This document shows, piece after piece, positions 55,926-62,590 of a stretch of 62,590 nucleotides of DNA (position 1 is its first letter; every line of letters begins with the position of its first letter). Below the pieces are notes generated by a model. That model was not told the DNA's origin, did not search any database, and saw only the letters and a program-made list of their open reading frames with translations. The DNA comes from Pseudophaeobacter leonis (GTDB lineage Bacteria; Pseudomonadota; Alphaproteobacteria; Rhodobacterales; Rhodobacteraceae). Both the position numbers and the translations under genes were made by a program. The stretch covers positions 1 to 62,590 of the forward strand of contig NZ_MWVJ01000018.1 of assembly GCF_002087335.1 (NCBI RefSeq), given 5' to 3'.

Positions 55926-55947
55926 GCACGCTGATCACACGCTGATC
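55926..55947. repeat. Two 11-bp tandem repeats on the MocR-gene stop codon
   Basis: GCACGCTGATC (55926-55936) and ACACGCTGATC (55937-55947) follow one another. The minus-strand stop TGA (55937-55935) sits at the junction of the two copies. Confidence 0.8.
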
Positions 55948-57339
55948 TGTTCCGGGGGGTTGTCCAATAGAGCCCGCAGGCGCAGCATGGCGGCCTCAAA
56001 CCGCTTTATGGTGACATGGCCATTCACCGCAATGCGCACAGCATTGGGCGCCCGCCCGTCCCGCAGCGCAAACTCATCAGAGGATCTGATCTGCACCCCC
56101 TCAGCCTCGGCTGCGCGGGTAAAGGCGGCAGAGCGCCAACCTGCCGGCAGGTTCAGCCACAGGAAAGGCACCTGATCGTTCCAGACCAGATCAAAGCCCC
56201 CAAGGGCATTCACAGCGACGCGCACATATTTTGCCATCTCCTGGCGCACCGCCAAAGCCAACTGTCTGGTCCGCGGATCAGACAGCAGGATGCGGGTCAT
56301 TTCTGCCAGGGGCGGTGCGAGGCCAAAGTAGCTGTATTCCGCCGCCCGGCGTAAATCCTGCGCCCGGCCCTTTGGCGCCAAAGCAAATCCCAGACGCAAC
56401 GCAGGGGTCAGGTTCTTGGAGATCGAGAGCACATGCCATGTCATGTCCGGTGCCAGCGCCCGGTAGCTTGGGGCACCTGCCTCTCCCATGCGATAGCAGT
56501 CGTCCTCAAGGATTTGAACCCCGTGGCGACGCGCCACGGCGACGATCTCTTTGCGCCGGTGCAGCGGCGTAAACAGCCCGGTGGGATTGTGCACTTCGGG
56601 ACTGGTACAAAGCACCTGCGCGCCGGTTTTGCGAATAGCCAGCTCCAGCGAGGCCGGTACAATGCCGTGCTCATCCATGGCGACGCCGACAACCTTGGCC
56701 CGCAGCAACTCTGCGGCGCGGCGGAAGCCGGCATAGGAGAGGTCCTCAACCAGGATCACCGGTTGCGGATCCCGCAAAACCGTTTGCAGCACCGTCAGAA
56801 TACCGTTCTGCCCCCCATGGGTCAAAACCACTTCAGCCTCATTGAGCGCTCCCAGAGGCTGATCCGCCAGCCAGTCAACAACGGCCTGCCGCAGAGGCAA
56901 AAAGGCATCACGGGTTGGGTAGTTCAAAAACATCATAGGGTCGCCTTCTGCGACCATCTCCAGCGCCTCACGGACGGCAGCGACCTGACCAACATCAACC
57001 ATACGCGGGCTGAACAGGCTGACATGGTGCGGGTCTTTTTCTTCTTTCAGGTGCAGTTGGCGAGACCAGACATCATCCATCACCTGGCTTTGCTTTTCAG
57101 CGACAAAGGTGCCGCGCCCAACTTCTGCCTGCAGCAAGCCTTCATCGGGTAAGGATCGTATAGGCGCGCGCAACCGTGCCCGGCGTAATCTGCAGCTGAT
57201 AGGCCAGTTCTCGCACCGGAGGCAGCTTTGCGCCGCAGCTCAGAACCCCCTCAGAAACCGCTGTACGAATGGTATCCGAAACCCGCTGGTATTTCGGTCC
57301 CGATTTCCCACCAAGGTCTGGCGACCAAATTGTACCCAT
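55935..57339 (-). CDS. MocR-type GntR/aminotransferase regulator (reading frame broken once)
   Basis: About 468 residues. The N-terminal GntR helix-turn-helix (AKLPPVRELAYQLQITPGTV) is followed by a type I aminotransferase-like domain (VVLTHGGQNGILTVLQTVLR, LCTSPEVHNPTGLFTP). The PLP lysine is in WHVLSISKNLTPALRLGFAL. One base too many in the GGG at 57147-57149 separates TVARAYTILT from DEGLLQAEVGRGTF. MocR proteins bind DNA through direct repeats and sense PLP or amino-acid derivatives. It is divergent from the DUF1127 gene, with two ATTGTATCA direct repeats between them. The regulated pathway is not evident. Confidence 0.87.
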
Positions 57340-57371
57340 TACAATCCATCCTTAGACAGCATCAATATGCC

Positions 57372-57420
57372 ATTGTATCAAAATACCAGTAACAGACAAT
57401 CAGGATTGTATCAACACAAT
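57372..57420. promoter_or_regulatory. Direct repeats ATTGTATCA, candidate MocR operator
   Basis: ATTGTATCA occurs at 57372-57380 and 57405-57413, 33 bases apart or about three helical turns. The second copy is also part of ATTGT-ATCAAC-ACAAT (57405-57420), an inverted repeat. They lie between the MocR-type regulator and the DUF1127 gene. Paired direct sites are usual for MocR regulators. Confidence 0.5.
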
Positions 57421-57435
57421 AAAAGGACAACGACC

Positions 57436-57669
57436 ATGACTTCTCCTGCAACTCACAGCCACTCACAGATGTCTTACCTCAGCAACCGCGCGCCTCTGCC
57501 GGTGCTGGCGCAGGCGGCAGTTGCTTTTGCAGTCCTGGTCACCAAGTGGTCCAACCGCCAACGCTCACGTAAACAGCTGCGCCATCTCAGCGCAGAGCAG
57601 CTAAAAGATATTGGGCTCTCCCGCCAAGACGCTCATTATCAAAGTACTCTTCCGTTCTGGCGCCCTTGA
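57436..57669 (+). CDS. DUF1127 domain small protein
   Basis: A 77-residue basic protein. The C-terminal half holds the DUF1127 motif: RSRKQLRHLSAEQLKDIGLS, residues ~43-62. DUF1127 proteins are short arginine-rich factors in alphaproteobacteria; some affect RNA turnover or phosphate and stress responses. A hydrophobic stretch (LPVLAQAAVAFAVLVT, residues 21-36) precedes the motif. AAAAGGA upstream of the ATG is the ribosome-binding site. It is divergent from the MocR-type regulator and followed by a strong terminator. Confidence 0.85.
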   Translation: MTSPATHSHSQMSYLSNRAPLPVLAQAAVAFAVLVTKWSNRQRSRKQLRHLSAEQLKDIGLSRQDAHYQSTLPFWRP

Positions 57670-57695
57670 TCCCCTGGGCAATAGAACCAACTTAT

Positions 57696-57722
57696 GGCCG
57701 GGGCATGTCCCCGGCCCTTTTT
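57696..57722 (+). terminator. Intrinsic terminator after the DUF1127 gene
   Basis: GGCCGGGG (57696-57703) pairs with CCCCGGCC (57709-57716) around a five-base loop, followed by CTTTTT. It lies 26 bases after the stop codon. Confidence 0.88.
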
Positions 57723-57814
57723 ATTGCAGCCCTGTCTCATTGGGGCGCGCTCAGCGCAAATTTGCCCGCTGGGGCCCTTTTCAGCGCCTGCATGCAGGCC
57801 TGAGGCTGCGTCGG

Positions 57815-57858
57815 TGTCTGGCCGTTGCCTGGAAGATGTCTGGCCGCTGCCGCGCAAA
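57815..57858. repeat. Two 22-bp imperfect repeats in the region upstream of speD
   Basis: TGTCTGGCCG(T/C)TGCC begins units at 57815-57836 and 57837-57858. They lie in the 341-base gene-free stretch 57670-58010 between the DUF1127 gene and speD. Apart from these and the terminator at 57696-57722 I see nothing there that I can name. Confidence 0.6.
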
Positions 57859-58010
57859 ATGTGACTCAATCCTTAAAGATTTCACTTGATCGAATCTGCC
57901 ACCCTGCTAGATGCGCCTGACTTTCGGTACCGATCCCAACCTCGAATCCTTATTCGGGGGGGCGCTAAGGACCGGCTGGATTTCAATCTACTGGAACGAA
58001 GGGGAGTGTC

Positions 58011-58516
58011 ATGACGGACGCCAACCTCTTCCAACTGGGGATCGGTCTGGAGACTGGCGCCCAAGAGGAAGACATCAGCCGCGGGGTTAATCCCGCGCAA
58101 CTCAACGCGATTGCAGACGCAGATCGCGAGGACCATTTCATCCGCCGCGATGGTAAGGTGTTTGCCGGCACCCATCTGATCATCGAAGTGATGAAGGGCA
58201 CTGGTCTGGACTGCGAACCCGCATTCAGAACGCCTTTCGCAAATCGGTTGAGGTCTGCGGCGCCACCCTGCTGCATATCCACACCCACAAGTTCTCACCT
58301 CAGGGTGTGTCCGGCGTGGCCGTGCTGGCCGAGAGCCATATCTCGGTGCACACCTGGCCCGAGATCGGCTACGGCGCTTTTGACGTCTTTATGTGCGGCG
58401 ATGCCGACCCCTGGAAGGCTGTTGATGTGCTGAAAGAGGCCTTTGACACCTCCCAGGTCGAGGTGCGTGAACTGTTGCGCGGCGAGGCCCTGATCGCCAA
58501 GGAGGTCGCAGCATGA
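58011..58516 (+). CDS. speD: SpeD, S-adenosylmethionine decarboxylase (reading frame broken once)
   Basis: About 169 residues. It decarboxylates AdoMet to supply the aminopropyl group for spermidine. The pyruvoyl cofactor arises by self-cleavage at the serine in LAESHISVHTWPEIGYGAFD. KVFAGTHLIIEVMKG and, after the break, LLHIHTHKFSPQGVSGVAV complete the fold. One C is missing at 58218-58220, between GLDCE and RIQNAFRKSVEVCGAT. AAGGGGAG precedes the ATG. The stop overlaps the speE start by four bases (ATGA). Confidence 0.9.
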
Positions 58517-59376
58517 GCGAGACAAAACCCGAAACCTGGGTCACAGAACGCCTGCACGACCACTATGCCCAGTCCCTGCGCGCGGATGCGGTGCTCTCTG
58601 ACAGCATGACAGAGCACCAGCGTCTGAAAGTGCTGCAAAATGGCACCTTTGGCCGCATTCTGACGCTGGATGATGTGGTGCAGACCACCGAGGGCGACAA
58701 CTTTATCTACCACGAGATGATGACCCATGTGCCCATTCTGGCCCATGGCGCCGCCAAACGCGTGCTGATCATTGGCGGCGGCGATGGTGGCATGGCCCGC
58801 GAGGCCCTGCACCATGCCTCGGTCGATCATGTCACCATGGTCGAAATTGACGCCGGTGTGGTGGATTTCTCCAAAGAATACCTGCCCATGCTGAGCCAGG
58901 GCGCCTTTGACGATCGGCGTCTCAATCTGGTGATTGCAGATGGCGCTGCCTTCATGCGCGAAACGGACGAGAAATTCGACGTGATCATCGTTGACTCGAC
59001 TGACCCGATTGGTCCGGGAGAAGTGCTGTTCACCGATACTTTTTATGGCCATGCCGCGCGGGCGCTTACCGCGAAAGGCATTATCGCCACCCAAAATGGT
59101 GTGCCCTTCATGCAGGGCGATGAGCTGACCGGAACGCTGCGTGCCTTTCAGGCGCTGTTTACGGATGCCAGCTGCTATCTGGCCACGATCCCCACCTATG
59201 CCGGTGGCCCCATGGCCTTTGGTTGGGGCAGCCACAGCCCAGAACCACGGGCGGTCGCCCTGGACGTGCTGCAAGCGCGGTTCGCCGAGGCCGGCCTTGT
59301 AACAGAGTATTACACGCCCGAGGTTCACAAAGCGGCCTTTGCGCTGCCGGGTTATGTGAAAAAGCTGTTCCCCTAA
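58513..59376 (+). CDS. speE: SpeE, spermidine synthase
   Basis: A 287-residue aminopropyltransferase that makes spermidine from putrescine and decarboxylated AdoMet. Motifs: MTEHQRLKVLQNGTFGRILT, VLIIGGGDGGMAREALHH for the nucleotide, the catalytic aspartates in IIVDSTDPIGPGEVLFTD, and PTYAGGPMAFGWGS. Translationally coupled to speD by a four-base overlap. A terminator follows 55 bases later. Confidence 0.95.
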   Translation: MSETKPETWVTERLHDHYAQSLRADAVLSDSMTEHQRLKVLQNGTFGRILTLDDVVQTTEGDNFIYHEMMTHVPILAHGAAKRVLIIGGGDGGMAREALHHASVDHVTMVEIDAGVVDFSKEYLPMLSQGAFDDRRLNLVIADGAAFMRETDEKFDVIIVDSTDPIGPGEVLFTDTFYGHAARALTAKGIIATQNGVPFMQGDELTGTLRAFQALFTDASCYLATIPTYAGGPMAFGWGSHSPEPRAVALDVLQARFAEAGLVTEYYTPEVHKAAFALPGYVKKLFP

Positions 59377-59430
59377 GCCGTAATTTGCGCGGTCAAAATT
59401 TGGCGGAGCAAAGTTTCACACGATACAAAC

Positions 59431-59453
59431 AAAGGGGCCTGCGGGCCCCTTTT
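59431..59453. terminator. Terminator between speE and the racemase gene
   Basis: AAAGGGGCC (59431-59439) and GGCCCCTTT (59444-59452) pair around a four-base loop, with one more T following. The symmetric A and T tracts let it serve both convergent genes. Confidence 0.8.
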
Positions 59454-59501
59454 GCGATACTGGTTGCGATACTGGTTACGATACTGGTTGCGATACTGGC
59501 A
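59454..59501. repeat. Four 12-bp tandem repeats between speE and the racemase gene
   Basis: GCGATACTGGTT occurs at 59454-59465 and 59466-59477, then ACGATACTGGTT (59478-59489) and GCGATACTGGCA (59490-59501). They start right after the terminator and stop 20 bases before the racemase stop codon. Confidence 0.92.
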
Positions 59502-59521
59502 CGCGCAGCAATCAAAGCGCC

Positions 59522-60640
59522 CTAATGGCGGATCACGCGCGAATTGCGCAGGCCCCAGTCGGTGAACAAATCAGCCATGATCGTCCCGGTGCCCTGCTCG
59601 ATTGACAGCGGGCTGATTGCCTCTGCGCCTTGCTGGCCAAACACCACCACCTCATCGGCAATGGCCGCATCAGCGAGTTGCGTCACATCCACCACGATCG
59701 TATTCATCGAAATCTTGCCCATCACCGGACACCTCTGGCCCCGGATCAGGACGTCTGCCCCCGCTGCCAGCTGGCGACAATAGCCATTGGCATAGCCCAG
59801 AGAGACGCTGGCCAGCGTGCTGTCGCGCCGCAGGGTGGTGGTTCGGTCATAGCCAATTGTACTGCCTTTGGGGTAGCATCCCAGGCTTGTCACCCGTGAC
59901 TTCAACGCAAGCGTGCTCTGAAAGCCGGGCTCTGAGCCCGCAATGCCATAGAGGATCGCCCCGCAGCGCATCATATCGGTCTGGGGATCCAGTCCCGAGG
60001 TCAGCGTCAGGGTGCTTCCGGCATGCACCATGACATCCTGCCGGCGCAGCGTGCTATTGGCAAAAATCCAGCCAAGATCGCTGTGAAACCGGGCAATGCT
60101 TGTCGCCAGCTCGTCGGGGTGATTAGACGCAAAATGTGTGCAAAGCCCGCTCAGGCGCGCACCGGCCAGCTCCAGCATCCGCACACAGGCCGCCCGGCCC
60201 TGCGCGGTCGACAGCTCCAGCCCGTCGCGCGACATCCCGTCAGCATTGAGCGACAGATGCAAACGCGGCAGCGCTTGGCGACCCAGCTGCGCAATCAGGG
60301 CCTGCAATCCGTCTTCTGTGCCGACCATCTCCTCGACACCCTGATCCAGCGCATCGCTCACCTCTGCGGGCGTGGCGGTCCGCAGCCGCAGCAGCGCGCC
60401 CGTAAATCCCGCCTTTCGCACCGCGCGGGCGTCAGAGTTTGAAGAAATCCCAATGTGACCAATGCCCTGCGAGATCAAAAGTGGGACAATGTTTTTTATG
60501 CCATGGCCATAGGCGTCGGCCTTGACAACGGCGCCCAGCCGGGTCTTTGGCGGCAGCAGTGCCAGAGCATTGCGCAGATTTTGCGACACAGCCGACAGCG
60601 ACACCTCGCACCAGGCACTCTGATAGGGCTGATCAGCCAT
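59522..60640 (-). CDS. alr: PLP-dependent amino-acid racemase, closer to broad-specificity (Bsr) type than to standard Alr
   Basis: A 372-residue fold-type III racemase. The PLP lysine is K40 in LGAVVKADAYGHGIKN; the second catalytic base is the tyrosine in KGSTIGYDRTTTLRRD. Stretches such as IGISSNSDARAVRKAGFTGA, EEMVGTEDG, LSLNADGMSRDGLEL and VLIRGQRCPVMGKISMNT follow the broad-spectrum racemase BsrV of Vibrio more closely than standard alanine racemases. BsrV is periplasmic, whereas this start (MADQPYQSAWCEVSL) shows no signal peptide. The ATG at 60640 overlaps the upstream M20 gene by eight bases, so the two are coupled. An alternative upstream start would extend far into that gene. Confidence 0.85.
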   Translation of the reverse strand: MADQPYQSAWCEVSLSAVSQNLRNALALLPPKTRLGAVVKADAYGHGIKNIVPLLISQGIGHIGISSNSDARAVRKAGFTGALLRLRTATPAEVSDALDQGVEEMVGTEDGLQALIAQLGRQALPRLHLSLNADGMSRDGLELSTAQGRAACVRMLELAGARLSGLCTHFASNHPDELATSIARFHSDLGWIFANSTLRRQDVMVHAGSTLTLTSGLDPQTDMMRCGAILYGIAGSEPGFQSTLALKSRVTSLGCYPKGSTIGYDRTTTLRRDSTLASVSLGYANGYCRQLAAGADVLIRGQRCPVMGKISMNTIVVDVTQLADAAIADEVVVFGQQGAEAISPLSIEQGTGTIMADLFTDWGLRNSRVIRH

Positions 60641-61856
60641 TGCATGCGGCCTGTGGTACGGCTGGGGTAATCTCAACAGGTTCCAGCAGGATCTGGTTTA
60701 TCACCGCAAGAAACAGCGAGACCCCAACCGGGGTCACAGCGTCAGGAAAGTCAAAGTTGGGATTGTGCAGCTGTGGCTGGGCTTCTCCGGATCCGATGAA
60801 CAGCATCGCGGATTTGGCGCCCGCAAGGCCGAAGCGGCCAAAATCCTCGGACCAGCGCATGGGGCTGTCCATCTCGTATTGCGCCAAACCCAGCTGTGTT
60901 GCCGCGCGGCTGGCTATCTCTATGGCATCGGCATCATTCACAGTCGCCAGAAACACCTCATGCCAGGACAGCTCGGCAACAGGCGCCTCCTTTGTCTCGC
61001 CTGCAGAGGTATCCAGAGCCTGCGCCAGCTGCGCTTTGGCCTGCTGCACCATAAGGTCCATCCGCATATCGGTCTGGCTGCGCAGGGTGACACGCAGCTC
61101 GCCATCACCCGGTGCGATGCCAAAGCTCGCCTCTCCCAGTTGGGCATGGGTCAGAGTTGCCAGCGCAAAATCCTCATCCATCACACCGCCGCCACCTAGC
61201 GCAGGCAGCGTCTGCATCAAGCGCGCCATCACATCGGCTGGCGACACACCGTCTTCGGGGGCTGCCGCATGTGAGGTTTTGCCCGCAAGGCTGATCTTCA
61301 TCCCGCGCGACGCGCAATTGCTCGTCCCGCTGCGCAGGCCAATTTCCCCCAACGGGCGCCCCGGAACATTATGATAGGCAAAGGCATAGTCAGGCCGGAT
61401 CTCGGGCCAGCGCGGATCACCGATCACGGCCTCCGCCCCGGCTCCTGTCTCCTCGGCCGGCTGAAACAACAAAATCACTCGCCCGGTTGCAGGTCGCGCC
61501 TTTAGGGCCAGCGCAACCCCCAGCACCATCACCATATGGCCATCATGACCGCAAAGATGGCCCTTGCCGTCAATCCGGGAGCGGTGCGGTGCCTCTGAGA
61601 TCTCATGGATCGGCAGGCCGTCAAGCTCACAGCGGATCATCACCACCGGCCCTCCTGTCTGCCTACCCGCAAATTCTGCAGCAACCCCGTGTCCGCCAAG
61701 CCCGGTCCAGATCCGGTCTGCCCCAGCGCGCTCCAGTTCCTGCGCGATCCGGGCCGCCGTTTGCGCCTCTTCACCGGACACCTCTGGCATTTGATGCAGC
61801 TCTTGGCGCAGAGTGCAAAGATAGGCAAACTGGTCGTCAGTGAGGGCGGATGTCAT
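60633..61856 (-). CDS. M20-family amidohydrolase (hippurate hydrolase/N-acyl-amino-acid hydrolase type)
   Basis: A 407-residue metallopeptidase-fold hydrolase. Metal ligands are visible in HLCGHDGHMVMVLGVAL and LFQPAEETGAGAEAVIG, with AYHNVPGRPLGEIGLRSG and GKTSHAAAPEDGVSPADVM following. The lid domain is present, and LHNPNFDFPDAVTPVG supplies the last ligand. It should cleave N-acyl amino acids or similar amides in the cytoplasm. It lies between an HDAC-like deacetylase and the racemase on one strand, with an eight-base overlap to the latter. The substrate is not fixed by sequence. Confidence 0.88.
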   Translation of the reverse strand: MTSALTDDQFAYLCTLRQELHQMPEVSGEEAQTAARIAQELERAGADRIWTGLGGHGVAAEFAGRQTGGPVVMIRCELDGLPIHEISEAPHRSRIDGKGHLCGHDGHMVMVLGVALALKARPATGRVILLFQPAEETGAGAEAVIGDPRWPEIRPDYAFAYHNVPGRPLGEIGLRSGTSNCASRGMKISLAGKTSHAAAPEDGVSPADVMARLMQTLPALGGGGVMDEDFALATLTHAQLGEASFGIAPGDGELRVTLRSQTDMRMDLMVQQAKAQLAQALDTSAGETKEAPVAELSWHEVFLATVNDADAIEIASRAATQLGLAQYEMDSPMRWSEDFGRFGLAGAKSAMLFIGSGEAQPQLHNPNFDFPDAVTPVGVSLFLAVINQILLEPVEITPAVPQAACNG

Positions 61857-61893
61857 AGCAGGATCTTTCCTATGCGTTTCAGGGGGCCAAAGG

Positions 61894-62590
61894 TCAAATT
61901 TCGGACTGATACCCCGTCAGACAGCGGGTCAGGTTTTCCCCTAGACTGTCGCACAGATAGCCGCCCTCCTGAACAAACAGCACCGGAATTTTCAGGCCAG
62001 CCAGCGCCGCGCCAACCTCAAAGAACCCCTCCTTTGTCACCGCAAGCCCCTGAAAGGGATCATCAATAGAGGCGTCCAGCCCCAGTGCCACCACCAGCAC
62101 ATCTGCGCCATACAGCGCGACACGCTCCAGGGCCACATCAAGCGCCTTAAGGAAGCCCGCATCATCGGTGCCGCGCACCAGTGGCAGGTTCAGATTGTAG
62201 CCGAGCCCCCGCCCCTCGCCGCGCTCCTGGGCGTGGCCCCAAAAGAACGGATAAAACCGGTCGGGATCCGCATGCATCGACACGGTCAACACGTCGTCGC
62301 GGCCATAGAATATCCCCTGGGTGCCATTGCCGTGGTGCACATCCACATCAACAATTGCAGGGCGCAATCCGGCCGCGCGCAGCCGCTCGGCGGCGATGGC
62401 CGAATTGTTGAGAAAGCAAAAGCCGCCCGCCATATCGGCAAAGGCGTGATGACCGGGTGGGCGGGCCAGCACATAGGCCGACCGGGTGCCGCCGAGCAAA
62501 AGGTCCGCGCCGGAAATCGCCGACTGGGCCGACCAATAGGAGGCCTCCCAGGTGCCCTGCGCAATTGGGCAGGCGGTATCCGCCTGATGG
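61894..62590 (-). CDS. Histone deacetylase/acetylpolyamine amidohydrolase family protein (N-terminus outside the window)
   Basis: About 232 C-terminal residues of an arginase-fold zinc deacetylase. Catalytic elements: LARPPGHHAFADMAGGFCFL with the HH pair, VDVDVHHGNGTQGIFY with zinc ligands, ALGLDASIDDP with the third ligand, and the tyrosine in VQEGGYLCDSLGEN. Bacterial members remove acetyl groups from polyamines or other amines. The gene runs off the right edge, upstream reading QADTACPIAQGTWEASYWSA. It starts a minus-strand group with the M20 hydrolase (37 bases downstream) and the racemase, converging on speDE. Confidence 0.88.
   Translation of the reverse strand, partial: HQADTACPIAQGTWEASYWSAQSAISGADLLLGGTRSAYVLARPPGHHAFADMAGGFCFLNNSAIAAERLRAAGLRPAIVDVDVHHGNGTQGIFYGRDDVLTVSMHADPDRFYPFFWGHAQERGEGRGLGYNLNLPLVRGTDDAGFLKALDVALERVALYGADVLVVALGLDASIDDPFQGLAVTKEGFFEVGAALAGLKIPVLFVQEGGYLCDSLGENLTRCLTGYQSEI

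Noticed and set aside
1..62590. Genomic island, prophage or insertion sequence
   Set aside because: No integrase, transposase, phage gene, terminal inverted repeats or tRNA-flanking duplication was found; most genes are conserved chromosomal ones.
1..62590. tRNA or rRNA genes
   Set aside because: No cloverleaf with a GTTCGAATC-type arm outside coding sequence and no rRNA-like segment was seen.

Overview
The window reads as a 62.6 kb piece of chromosome from a marine alphaproteobacterium of the roseobacter group (Rhodobacteraceae; moderately high GC). The basis is gene content and order: the dusB(nifR3)-ntrB-ntrC-ntrY-ntrX-trkA-trkH-hfq-hflX run, an ispDF fusion followed by pgpA and a cinA-type gene, a DUF6456/DUF6477 pair, an AqpS-type arsenic operon and a non-pyrrolysine MttB homologue. 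I see no prophage, insertion sequence, CRISPR array, tRNA or rRNA. Most of it is core or near-core chromosome with a few accessory genes.

Layout. 1-2.3 kb: tail of an ABC solute-binding protein, then an arsenic operon (ArsR-ArsC fusion, second ArsC, AqpS channel) with its own promoter/operator. 2.5-7.7 kb: a small gene broken by a 13-bp duplication, an XRE-cupin regulator divergent from an acyl-CoA synthetase, a FrnE-like DsbA protein, a two-helix K+ channel and a Bcr/CflA drug exporter. 7.7-20.6 kb: TPR protein, mfd, hemB, a Tat/lipoprotein SYLF protein, a 3-hydroxyisobutyrate dehydrogenase-like enzyme, a penicillin acylase-type hydrolase and a cation/proton antiporter. 20.6-33.2 kb, minus strand: hflX, hfq, trkH, trkA, ntrX, ntrY, ntrC, ntrB, dusB, combining nitrogen sensing, K+ uptake and RNA-based regulation. 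33.4-37.0 kb, plus strand: ispDF, pgpA, cinA, amt. 37.1-47.9 kb: MmgE/PrpD protein, RatA-like protein, hpt, lipA, peroxiredoxin, oxyR-like regulator, DUF6456 and DUF6477 genes, mttB, guaA. 48-53.8 kb: sulfotransferase-like gene with an unusual leader, EamA exporter, P-loop ATPase, metA, ppk2, tetR and a decayed methyltransferase. 53.8-62.6 kb: rpsI/rplM, a lipoprotein, a MocR regulator divergent from a DUF1127 gene, speD-speE, and a converging operon of an HDAC-like deacetylase, an M20 amidohydrolase and a broad-specificity-type racemase.

Two properties run through the window. First, about fifteen genes, including the normally essential or highly conserved guaA, hflX, mfd and speD, are split by one- or two-base frame changes, many in short homopolymers. 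This looks like uncorrected sequencing error, so I give each such gene as one locus and name the break point. Second, short tandem duplications (11-24 bp, 2-4 copies) sit directly on or just after the stop codons of at least six genes, often repeating the stop codon in frame. The units are unrelated in sequence, so this looks like a recurrent local process and is the least expected signal here.

Functional links: NtrBC/NtrYX and Amt sense and import ammonium; TrkAH and the K+ channel handle potassium; speDE makes spermidine beside a predicted acetylpolyamine/N-acyl-amino-acid/racemase operon; the peroxiredoxin and OxyR-type regulator are convergent neighbours.
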